From NCBI GenBank assembly GCA_014904845.1, contig MU119241.1, forward strand, positions 62,001 through 126,000: 64,000 nt of DNA, written 5' to 3'. The notes under the pieces are model-generated. The model was not told where the DNA came from and ran no database searches. It saw only the letters and a list, made by a program, of their open reading frames with translations. Positions 1 through 8,906 of this stretch are shown one piece after another. Position 1 is the first letter of the stretch. Each line of letters begins with the position of its first letter. The stretch comes from Acephala macrosclerotiorum. Its lineage: Eukaryota; Ascomycota; Leotiomycetes; Helotiales; Mollisiaceae. Made by a program: the position numbers and the translations under genes.

Positions 1-2099
1 CACAATACGAGATTCAGGATTCTGTGAAGGAGAAGCTGAGCGGTCATCATCGGCCACAGTCCGGAGAAATTGTCCTGTCACTACTATCCAAAGGTGAAGA
101 TGGCAGCGAACAGAAACACGAAAACATGGCAAATATTCCCACGCACCATTGTTCGAAAGACCTTGGAAGTTCGGTCAATCTACATGCCATACTCTTTGAT
201 TCTTCCTCGAGCTCTTCTTCGATCTCTTCTGATAACGAAGATGATCGAGACTCGCAGCCTGATTCTCTGCACGAGTTCCAGCATCATGCTCTGGGATCAC
301 CATCATTATCCGAGAAGTCACAGTATCGGCGAGCTCATTACCAACTTCCGGCTGCTACGCAACCGAACACACAAGTACCTAAAAAGCCTACAAACAGATG
401 CCTACCAGACTCGCTAACCCAGGTCAACGGAATTGACTTGCTCTCTTCTACCCAGCATCTCAGCGATGATGATTTGTTGCCAGATACTCAAGTCAATATC
501 CGGAGCATTCATCGGTCCTTTGGTGGCAGTTCATGCACACTGACCAAAATCAATCCACCCGAGCCAAGGGCTTCCCTTTTCTCATTCAGCGGAGATGACC
601 TTCTACCCGACACCCAAGTCAATTGTCCAAAGCTCGATGCTTGCTTGGACGATGGATCTGGCTCACCTACCCAAATGAACATAATCAAGACACATGATTC
701 TATCAAACGAGTCAGCAGAGACGATGAGTTGTCCGACACGCAAGCCAATACTCAGATCACTAACCACTTCACCAAATGCACTCATAATTATTCAGCTACA
801 CCAAAATACACAATAATCAATCATTTACCTAGTAAATCCTCCCATTTCGACACTTCACCTCCTTTTCCACAGATTGGGACACTTCACAAATATGCTAGTC
901 CACCCGATGGCATCCAAACATTTACTACGTGCAACGAAGGCGCTCGCAATACCCAGACGCATGACGCTAATGATTCCTTCTTTCAAACCAGAAATGCAGA
1001 TTCGGTGCTTGAGGACGAAGATATTCCAGACACACAGAGGCAGTCCTCGCGCGTGTCAGGTTGTAGACCCACCAGTACCCAAGCTTCAATCTCGGGGGAT
1101 GAAGGTCTCCCAGATACCCAAATAGGTTCTTTTCACCGCCCCAAGCGTCAAGCTCTCGGCCTCACGGACTCTACATTAGACCGCAACCTACCTACCGCGC
1201 AGCCCAAAATGCTTTGCCCAAGCTCTCAGTTGCCGAATACTCCCTTGTCATCACAATCATTCTCAGAAGATGACTTCGCCGACACTCAAGCATCAATAGC
1301 CCCAACATTATTTCGTCGCAAGAGTACTTCAGCATTGATAGCCTCCTTCAGGTCGGACCTTTCGGTCCCTCTTCCAGAGGCAGAGAAAGCACCTCTGAAC
1401 AAGATCTCATGCCGTGAGCGGAAGACGATCGTTACTTCTTTCAATTGCCCTCCTAGTCTCATGAAGGCAATGAAGCAATGGATCAGAAAGACGCACAATC
1501 TTCTCGATCCTTTCCGCGAAGACGATGACTGTTGGTTCCACCCATCGCCACCCGCAGCCAGAGTCACATCATCCGGCCTCCGCCCCGTTGGAAAACTTCA
1601 GAGGCACTTCGCATGGCAAGACCATCGCGGCAAGCACTCTCTGGTTCTCAATTATGGCATCGTATCAAAAATCGTCAACTACAAGATGACAAAGCAACAG
1701 AAAGACGGCTTCATCAACAAGCAATGGCATCTCAGTCATTTGTGCGGCAATTGGACCTGTCTCAACCCTACTCATACGACTGTTGAGCCAGGAGGCATCA
1801 ACATCAGCAGGAATAATTGTTTTTCCCACCGCTCTGGTTGTCATCACGAGCCGAAGTGCATGAAGGACAAAAAGGTGTCTCTTGCTCCGGATGGCAAACC
1901 TATCAACCACAGCACATCATACACTAGAGGTGAAGCAACTCAGCAAGCCGTTGATAATTGGGACGACTGGTCCATGCAGAGCTTCGATAATGGCGAAGTC
2001 TCGATCTTGATTAATGATCAGGATGAGACAGAGTTTGTCCTGCATGGAGAAGATGATGACGAAGATGCGCCCGTGGAGCAGGAAGGCGGACGTCCATAG
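1..2099 (+). CDS. Zinc-loop (His-Me finger endonuclease type) protein with repeated D-T-Q motif, 5' partial
   Basis: The frame is open from base 3 to the TAG at 2097-2099, so the start probably lies outside the window; the first internal ATG is near 126. The first two thirds (to about residue 450) are low complexity. At least six copies of an acidic motif occur, of the form D/E-D-x-L-P-D-T-Q (near 461, 590, 714, 1011, 1093 and 1262), plus further S/T-Q pairs. The C-terminal third contains H-L-C-x4-C-x4-H followed about 17 residues later by an N-C pair and a Cys/His-rich stretch. That pattern matches the zinc-binding loop of I-PpoI-like homing endonucleases (PF05551 type), which many fungal nuclear proteins carry. 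S/T-Q clusters are typical targets of ATM/ATR kinases, so a DNA-damage link is possible but is inference. The extreme C-terminus is acidic. Domain call fairly secure, function unknown. Confidence 0.7.
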   Translation, partial: QYEIQDSVKEKLSGHHRPQSGEIVLSLLSKGEDGSEQKHENMANIPTHHCSKDLGSSVNLHAILFDSSSSSSSISSDNEDDRDSQPDSLHEFQHHALGSPSLSEKSQYRRAHYQLPAATQPNTQVPKKPTNRCLPDSLTQVNGIDLLSSTQHLSDDDLLPDTQVNIRSIHRSFGGSSCTLTKINPPEPRASLFSFSGDDLLPDTQVNCPKLDACLDDGSGSPTQMNIIKTHDSIKRVSRDDELSDTQANTQITNHFTKCTHNYSATPKYTIINHLPSKSSHFDTSPPFPQIGTLHKYASPPDGIQTFTTCNEGARNTQTHDANDSFFQTRNADSVLEDEDIPDTQRQSSRVSGCRPTSTQASISGDEGLPDTQIGSFHRPKRQALGLTDSTLDRNLPTAQPKMLCPSSQLPNTPLSSQSFSEDDFADTQASIAPTLFRRKSTSALIASFRSDLSVPLPEAEKAPLNKISCRERKTIVTSFNCPPSLMKAMKQWIRKTHNLLDPFREDDDCWFHPSPPAARVTSSGLRPVGKLQRHFAWQDHRGKHSLVLNYGIVSKIVNYKMTKQQKDGFINKQWHLSHLCGNWTCLNPTHTTVEPGGINISRNNCFSHRSGCHHEPKCMKDKKVSLAPDGKPINHSTSYTRGEATQQAVDNWDDWSMQSFDNGEVSILINDQDETEFVLHGEDDDEDAPVEQEGGRP
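460..1295 (+). repeat. Six degenerate copies of an acidic D-T-Q peptide motif
   Basis: Coding repeat inside the preceding gene. The copies share an acidic run, then L/I-P-D-T-Q followed by V, A or I. They lie near 461-499, 590-625, 714-749, 1011-1038, 1093-1127 and 1262-1294. Spacing is irregular, so this is a dispersed short linear motif and not a tandem minisatellite. Confidence 0.75.
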
Positions 2100-2887
2100 T
2101 GACATATTACGGTATAATATTTATTTTTGCATTTTTCATCGATCTCTCGATTTCGCCTCTTCGCTTGATTAGTATTGGCATTTCAGAGAAAACAACACGA
2201 TCGTCCGCGACGCCCGGAAACGAGTTCCTAGGTTTCGGAGATCTAGTTAAGTTGTTCATCAAATCAAAATCTTATCCTTTTTCTTCAACGCTGTCTCAAA
2301 TTTCAATCGACATCGTAAAACTACTTAGTATTGTTATATTTTTCCTGTAAGTTCCTTCTTGAACAGCCGCATTCCTCACTTGAGGCTCACGCGGTCATGA
2401 CATAACATCAAGACTTGTACCCGATACCGTAGTCAAATGCGTCCTCCAGTTCAGGAAATCACTGTGACTGGTTTCCTAGATAATTTGCACCTCCTTGAGT
2501 ACATGTTTTTATCTTTACGCGTACTAAAATGAAGGCCACTGCCCAAAGTATTCCCAATCAAATGGTTGCTCTTGCGGAATGCAGATACCGGCCTCATTCC
2601 TCTGTGTTCACGTCGTGAAAGCCAACAACAATCCTATTTGCGGCCTTTTCGCGCTCCGCGTCCTGTTCCCTCGTATCATTATACCGCTGTCACTTCCAAA
2701 AGCTTTGCAAAAAGATAATCTACTCGCCCTTTTCACTCCATCGTTCGAGGCCGCATTCTCCAACGTCAAACATTGCTTGTAACAACATAACCGATCTCAT
2801 TTCACAATGCACTTGAGCGTTCACCTTGCCTCCATCAACTAGCATCATCAGCAAAAGGAGCTAAGCGTCTCGACCTCCTCGAAAACA
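2100..2887. other. Intergenic, no convincing gene
   Basis: Short open frames here (for example 2099-2350 and 2579-2782 on plus) have no recognisable composition or splice structure. The last 100 bases are probably the leader of the next gene. Confidence 0.5.
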
Positions 2888-3745
2888 ATGTCCTGGAACA
2901 ATGACTTCAATACTCCTTTCGGGGAATTTCGAGATGGCGGAACGGGCAATGGAACTCCATCAAATACGAATCCAGCAGGGCAGCAAGGCCAAGCCCCTGC
3001 GCAACCTCCAGGAGCAGCTGCACCAGCTCCGTTCGTACCCCCACCTCTACCAGGACTGCAAGGACAAGCTCTCCCGCCGCCTGCACCATTTGTACCTCTA
3101 CCTCTCACTGTGCTTGGACCAAATCCATTTTCGTTTGTGCAACCTGCTCCAGCCGCTCCGCCAAACCAAAATCCAGCGGTGCAGAATATCCCAGAACAAC
3201 AAGGCCAAGGACCTCCACAAAGGCCCCTGCATGGTTGGATGCCACTCCAAAATATGGCGTTCAACGCCAATGGGCTTCCAGTATACTTCAGTGCCTGCGA
3301 CAGCTACCATCCGGCGTTTAACCCTGGACACAGAGACAGAGTTATTTTCTACTACGTCAATGATGGGCCTCAGTTGACGGGTGAGAGTGACGGGGCCTAT
3401 AGGACACGCAGATTGAGAGCGTCTGAGAGAATGGGCATCGAACATCGAAGAGGACCTGAAGGTCCTTCGACATTAGATTACCCTGGGGGCAAGGACAATG
3501 ATGATTGGAAGGAAGCACAAAAGGAGTTTGCCAAGGTGACACGGCAGCGGAAGAGGGATCATATCAGGATGCTGGATCCGGGTTCGGACGTGTATGACTT
3601 GGGAGGCTATGTGGCGCTTTGGGAAGCAGACAAGGCTGGAAGAGCGGCTCGAAATGCCCTATTGAGGCACAACGCTGTCGAAGAGGTCAGGCAGGACCTT
3701 ATCAAGAAAGGTTATGTGAGTTCTAATTCCTTAGACTCTTGGTAG
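2888..3745 (+). CDS. Hypothetical protein with Pro/Gln/Ala-rich N-terminus
   Basis: A 285-codon ORF starts at an ATG preceded by AACA. Residues 1-115 are rich in Pro, Gln and Ala. Residues 120-275 look globular, with charged helices rich in Arg, Lys and Glu. I do not recognise a family. The ORF may not end at its TAG: a GTGAGT donor directly follows a Gly-Tyr pair at 3715, and an AG acceptor at 3860-3861 opens a Pro-rich stretch ending at a GTAAGT near 3908. The frame before the next ORF is open from 4215 and reads an Arg-Pro-Gly-Arg-Pro-Pro AT-hook-like motif, so this ORF may be the 5' part of the gene annotated next. The splicing is unproven. Confidence 0.5.
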   Translation: MSWNNDFNTPFGEFRDGGTGNGTPSNTNPAGQQGQAPAQPPGAAAPAPFVPPPLPGLQGQALPPPAPFVPLPLTVLGPNPFSFVQPAPAAPPNQNPAVQNIPEQQGQGPPQRPLHGWMPLQNMAFNANGLPVYFSACDSYHPAFNPGHRDRVIFYYVNDGPQLTGESDGAYRTRRLRASERMGIEHRRGPEGPSTLDYPGGKDNDDWKEAQKEFAKVTRQRKRDHIRMLDPGSDVYDLGGYVALWEADKAGRAARNALLRHNAVEEVRQDLIKKGYVSSNSLDSW

Positions 3746-4286
3746 TTCTTAGGCATCGTCTCTAGTTTCGTCTCTCTAGAGACAGAGAGCTTCCAAGACA
3801 TGCATGGCTCCTTATCGCTCTTACAAAAGAAATAAACTGACTACAATATTTTGATGAATAGGATAGGTTACCTACCCCACCTCCTCCTGATGACATTGGC
3901 GATGACTGTAAGTATTTCTCTGTGTTTCGTCTTCCGGGGTTATGCTGGGCTCTAGCTCAGTACCAACGTTTTGACTCGTTCGCCTGTTAAGCCTACCATG
4001 AAAATAGGGATAGTTTGTTAACAAATTGTTAGTGTATGACTGGGGGACAAACGGCCCCATAAGTGTTACATTTAGAAGGTCGGACTTGCAGGTAAGACAA
4101 CTTTGGAGCAAAAGTTCCCATTTCTCCTCCGTTTCGAGAATATTCCAAGGCTCCCGAGACATTCTATTCTCCTCTTTGAAGTCCTTGAATAGGAATACTG
4201 ACACCGAGACCTAAAAGGGACGAGTCAGCCGGCGACCGGGACGCCCCCCAACGTTACCAAATGATGTTGCACGTACACCGGAGAAT

Positions 4287-6218
4287 ATGAATGCAGCATG
4301 GGAGCAAACAAAGGAAGACTTAAGGACCAGGACTCACGCTCGAAAAATGGGCCTCGATGGGAAGAAAAAACTCTGGCCGTCGCTCAAGTTGTGCGTACGA
4401 TGCAAGAAACTTAGGGGCAAAAAGAAATGCAGTCTAATGGACGGACGACCATGCTCTAATTGTGTAGAAGCGCAGGTCGAATGTATGCCTTGCGCATTAT
4501 TGACCAAGCAGCCAAATTATGCGAAAGTATACCCACAAGGACATAGCGGCGTGCTGCCACAAGGCTGGGAGCAAACCGACGATACTCACTCTCGTTCCCG
4601 TTCTCGATCTCCGACTCGCAGCCAATCCCCGAACGCAGGATACAGATCCAGGAGTCCTCTCAGAGATCAAGACCGACCTTTCAGACCGTGCGCGAACTGT
4701 CATTTTGGTGGATTTCCCCTAGCGTGCACGAGAGATAGGCCTTGCGCGCCATGCCTGAAGGAAAGAATGAGAGGAAATCCGAAATACTATTGCATCGAAT
4801 ACGATGTTATAGACGGAAGATCACTTCCCCGTTGGCCAGACAATGTGCCGGGAGCAGAGGGTTCTGGCTACGACGACGTGGGACGTGGACCTGGCTTTGA
4901 TCTCGGGGTACAACGTCCTCCTAGCTTTGAAGATACGGGGACAAGCCCACCAGACCCTGCCGCTAGCAGCTTGGCTGGTATGATCGACCCTGCTTTGATG
5001 GAACCTCAAATCATGTATCAAAATCCACCCTCACCATCTGGTCTTTCTTTTGGAACGGCAGGAAACGCTCCCATTTCACAATATCAAACCCTTCCAAACA
5101 CGCACGCCGGAGACCAGTCGGACTATATTCGAGACCTAAATCCATTCAGCGAAATCCAGAATGTCCAGCAGGACTACAACCTTGAAACTTCTGCGACTGC
5201 CTCCCAAGAGCTTCAAAACACGAACCAGAGCTGGCAAACAAGAGAAGCTGCAGCGCCACCAGATCCTTCGACAGACGCTGCTTCTCCTGCTCAGGGTGGC
5301 TCTAATTTTACCTTTGACTTGGAGGCTCTAATGGGAAACCTTGATACTCTGCAGGCAATGGAAGATCCACTAGATCCACGGATGGGAGGCACTGACGTAT
5401 TGCCTGACATACCAGGATTTCAAGACGGTTATAATCCAGACCTTGCATTGCCAGAAGACCATGACACAATGGAATACCTAATGGCATCTGACACAGCGCA
5501 ACCTCTGGCACAACTACCGCAACAATTGGAACCACCGCAGCCACCACCGCAACAGCAACAGCAGCAAAAACCCCAGCAGCCAGCAGGACTACCAACATTT
5601 ACTCCTCCAGCTCCTGATGTACCCATTGACGGACCTGTTCTTCCTCTAATACCGCGACAAGGAGGAATCGGTATGTTTGGTTACTGGCTAGGCTGCGAGG
5701 AAGTCAAGGATATAGACCTCGATCAGCCTTTCGCAACAAAAGCAGCATTGTACGGACAATTTGCCGAATGCCTCAAACAACCGACTCGATATTGTGAGCA
5801 CATCCAGCACGGACAGTTCCGCTTCTGCGAGGGTTGCTTCGAGAAAGCAAAGAGCCATTTCATGATTCTTGAATCAAAAACTATTTCCGAGACGAAGGTT
5901 GATTGGTGTATGGATTGTGCCGATGCCATAAAGCAAGGGCTGATGAACGGAGACGAAGTCGATATTGATCGTGGAAACTGTACATGTGTAACACAGTTGA
6001 GGACGACTTGGATATGCACTGGGCACCGACAAGAAGCGATCGATACCGTGATAGCGAGGACAGCGGCGTCGAGGGCGATCATATCCAATATAAGTGGTGG
6101 ACAGCCGGTGCCGTGTCCTAATTGCAGGAACAAGCCTCAAGATCCTCGCAGTAATGTTTGGAGTTGTATTTGTTGTCGGAGACCTGTCGCCGGTAATGAG
6201 AACAATTATAGATATTGA
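4287..6218 (+). CDS. Cys-rich protein with two zinc-cluster-like motifs, possible transcription factor
   Basis: The ORF has 643 codons. Residues 36-66 read C-x2-C-x8-C-x7-C-x2-C-x6-C. Residues 135-169 repeat the plan as C-x2-C-x8-C-x5-C-x2-C-x12-C. Both resemble the fungal Zn2Cys6 binuclear cluster, but the second spacer has eight residues where the canonical motif has six. An Arg-Ser repeat lies between them (about 102-125). The middle is Pro/Gln-rich with a short polyglutamine run near residue 420, like an activation domain. The last 160 residues hold about a dozen Cys in C-x2-C pairs, suggesting a further zinc-binding domain. The start may lie upstream: the frame is open back to 4215 and encodes an AT-hook-like R-P-G-R-P-P. 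Nuclear regulator is inferred; no target is suggested. Confidence 0.65.
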   Translation: MNAAWEQTKEDLRTRTHARKMGLDGKKKLWPSLKLCVRCKKLRGKKKCSLMDGRPCSNCVEAQVECMPCALLTKQPNYAKVYPQGHSGVLPQGWEQTDDTHSRSRSRSPTRSQSPNAGYRSRSPLRDQDRPFRPCANCHFGGFPLACTRDRPCAPCLKERMRGNPKYYCIEYDVIDGRSLPRWPDNVPGAEGSGYDDVGRGPGFDLGVQRPPSFEDTGTSPPDPAASSLAGMIDPALMEPQIMYQNPPSPSGLSFGTAGNAPISQYQTLPNTHAGDQSDYIRDLNPFSEIQNVQQDYNLETSATASQELQNTNQSWQTREAAAPPDPSTDAASPAQGGSNFTFDLEALMGNLDTLQAMEDPLDPRMGGTDVLPDIPGFQDGYNPDLALPEDHDTMEYLMASDTAQPLAQLPQQLEPPQPPPQQQQQQKPQQPAGLPTFTPPAPDVPIDGPVLPLIPRQGGIGMFGYWLGCEEVKDIDLDQPFATKAALYGQFAECLKQPTRYCEHIQHGQFRFCEGCFEKAKSHFMILESKTISETKVDWCMDCADAIKQGLMNGDEVDIDRGNCTCVTQLRTTWICTGHRQEAIDTVIARTAASRAIISNISGGQPVPCPNCRNKPQDPRSNVWSCICCRRPVAGNENNYRY

Positions 6219-6910
6219 AAGGCCTTAGTGGTTGGAATAGGTTGATTCTACAGCGCAGCGGGAAGTCATGTCCATTTTGGGATTGTCAGCCTTTGCTGTT
6301 ATGACCTTTTTAATGTTTTTATCTTTATATTAAAGAGAATTGAAGTGCGGGCCATTGGATACTCCACGAGGGTTCTAGTTCCAATCAAGCTTTATTGGAC
6401 TTGATTTGTCTCGCTTCATCGACTTTCTGCCCTTTTCTTGCGAGCTCGCCTACCCCTCGTAGGCTTCAAAACATCGACTAAATAGCAGAGTGCCGGAATA
6501 TTAGAAATACCCACTGGGCATTCTAATCGATGTCTTGTACCCTCTGAAAGCCCTCTAATTGGTCTTCTGAAACTCTTCAAAATCGACTCACTGTGCTGCA
6601 TTGTTGCCATCCCTTACCGCGTGGCCAGACTCGAGCCTGCATGACACAGGCAGGATTGGCTCTAAGGAATACTTGAAATAGAACAATCAGAAAGCACTTA
6701 ACCACCGAGTCATCGTTGCCGAGACCGTCGGGTCGAGGAAAAATAATGAATTTTTGTAAAAAACGCAATTTTGAGAATGTTTGAGGGTGAGAGCCGTGAG
6801 CACGTCTCAGACCCCAAATCAATGCTGTGCTACGAACCGAAAAATGCAATGCATGAAGTTCAATACTTCACCATAACCTCAGTCGCCAGGCGCCGCTGCC
6901 TGAGGAGAAT
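6219..6910. other. Convergent intergenic region
   Basis: Lies between the 3' end of the zinc-cluster-like gene and the 3' end of the MYND gene. It holds presumptive 3' UTRs and no supported gene. Confidence 0.5.
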
Positions 6911-8002
6911 CTAGGCCATCGTCTTGATCTTCTCGCAAGTAAGTTTGTGCAACTTCCAGTCGGCTGCCTGGTGTTCCTTGCAGCAATACCAGACTGTCTT
7001 GGTTTTGCACTGACCACATTTCATGAATGTATCTCCCGGCTTGCCACAGTAAGAGCACCAATGTTCATTCTCCCTGTTCTGCCATCGCTCGAAGACCTTC
7101 TTCGAACAAGCCTTCAATCTCTTCTCGTTCGCGTTCTGCATAGGTGTATCTACGAACTCCGCTTGAGGCTGTAGGACTGCCTTCTCGTAGAACTCTCCTA
7201 GTGAATAGTTTTTGATGCGCCCGAGAAAATAAGGTTCCCCGTAAGTGCCTCGTCCTGCCTCTCCATATTGCATGCGAGTCATATCAACCACGACCCAGTC
7301 GTCATTGGAGTCACCGACTTTGAAGCCTAATATGCTATGCTGTTGCCCATCTCGATTACCGGTCGACATGAAGAGTTGGGTAGATTGAATATGGGCCATC
7401 TTGAGTTGTTTAGGGCCTATGAGATCGAATTCGATCATCCGTGGGTTCGTGCTTGCATTGAATAAGACAGGCTCCTAGGAAAAGCAATTAATATGAGAAA
7501 ATAGAGTGGCAGAGTGAACCCTACCTCTTTTGCGATCTGAATGGAGATCTCTTGACCAGATGGGCAGAGATCAAGGAAGTAATGATACAATCCAATCGCT
7601 TTGTAGCATTCACTATGACCATGTGTCTCATGAAAGATGTTTTCCAGCTCAGTAAAGGTGAGTTCCCTCATCGCCGGATCAGCAAGGGGGTGAAGGCAGC
7701 AAGTCGTTGAAGGGGGCTCGAAAGTCGCAGCTTCTTCGTCTTTCAAGAATAAATGGGCGCTGCTTTTCCTAAAAATAAAGTCAGAGATTCGTTTTGGACG
7801 AAGTGAAGATTAGCAAGAAGAGTTACTTGACCGTAGCAGGCAAATTTTTGAGCATGCTTGCAGCACTGACTTTGGTGCGATTGACCAGACCACCATCTTT
7901 GAGACTGCTTCGCCACAATTTATGGCCGTGGAATCGGGGGTCGGAGATCATCCTCTCATAATTCAAGAGCGTAGTCAACGTCCTGAGGGGAATGGGCTCC
8001 AT
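6911..8002 (-). CDS. MYND-type zinc finger protein
   Basis: Three exons on minus: 8002-7827, 7768-7525 and 7474-6911, with 58 bp and 50 bp introns (GTAACT..TTTTAG and GTAGGG..TCCTAG). All phases agree and give 327 residues ending in TAG. The last 45 residues form a MYND finger: paired Cys (W-C-S-Y-C-G-K, then C-G-Q-C), Y-C-C, and the closing H-Q-x3-W-x2-H-K-x2-C. MYND fingers bind proline-rich peptides and occur in transcriptional co-repressors and SET enzymes; no SET domain is visible. The N-terminal 270 residues are globular without a recognised family. It runs tail-to-tail with the zinc-cluster-like gene. Confidence 0.8.
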
Positions 8003-8636
8003 GATTGGCGACGGTGTTGTAGTGGGAAGGAAAGAATGGCGGAGAAAATGAAAAGAGAATCAGGATCCGAGGGCGGTTTTAATCTTGGCTAGGACAAAAG
8101 AGTGAATGGGCCTGGTATCCTTTCACAATCTTCAAATGGAAATTGAAATATTCAACATGAAGAAATGTCCCAGCGCTCAAAGATCTTTCGACCGTCCAAT
8201 CTGCCAGAGACGAACAGAAAACTCAGGGACGGGAGTTGAGATTGGCTTTTGAGGAAGGAAAAGAGACTGTGGTACTCACTGGCGGTTGGTAGACGTTCAC
8301 CTTCAAAGTTCTTTGATTGTTCTCAACACTATCAGAGGCCTAAAGCAAGATCGTGCCGACATGACAGCCAACACACCAGCAATATAGCATATGCTATCTT
8401 CCTTCGCCGTCCTCTGCTCAGCCTTACCAGCAACGAATTTGTGCCACACAACTCACTCATGTTAATGTAATGCAACGAGTTCCCTCAAGCCCCAGAACCA
8501 TCGTTGCTAGCAATATATTTCCACTTTCTCTGTTTGACCTCTAACCGTGATCATTTGACTGGTGCGAAATTCCAGATTGAGACTCGGCGTGCTTGGCTCA
8601 GCGTTCCTCTGCTCATGATATTCCTCTATAGGTAAA
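8003..8636. other. Intergenic, no convincing gene
   Basis: Upstream region of the MYND gene and downstream region of the GEN1-like gene. An ORF at 8249-8470 plus has no coding character. Nothing else is recognised. Confidence 0.5.
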
Positions 8637-8906
8637 TCAGTCAATCTCTTGCCAATGATCTTCGTCCACTAGGTTATTACCAAGGGGAGACGCGATGACT
8701 TTATCATCCTGTGGCAGGGCCTTTTCAGTCACCGGCTTGTCAGCTTGGGGGACCTTATTTTGTTGGAAGAAGGCAAGGCGAGCAAGTCGGAGTGATTTTG
8801 GGGACGTCGGGTCTAGAGGTTGCAGCTCGGGTACTTGAGTAGGCTTCTGTTGGACTGGCTCCTTGGCATGCCATGTGAACACCGGCTCCTTCGCCGGGAA
8901 GGTTCC
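8637..8906 (-). pseudogene. Displaced-frame C-terminal tail of the GEN1-like gene
   Basis: After a K-E-P stretch near 8907 the neighbouring minus frame carries two more K-E-P repeats, a Thr-Ser-Pro-Lys-Ser stretch and a W-Q-E-I-D end at 8637. In the exon's own frame the tail becomes an Arg/Ser-rich run and stops at 8813. One added base near 8907 would join the two. A 41 bp intron could also bridge them, but it would be unusually short. Confidence 0.5.

Noticed and set aside
2848..3270. 140-codon minus ORF rich in Gly/Cys/Ala
   Set aside because: Antisense shadow of the Pro/Gln-rich start of the plus-strand gene at 2888.
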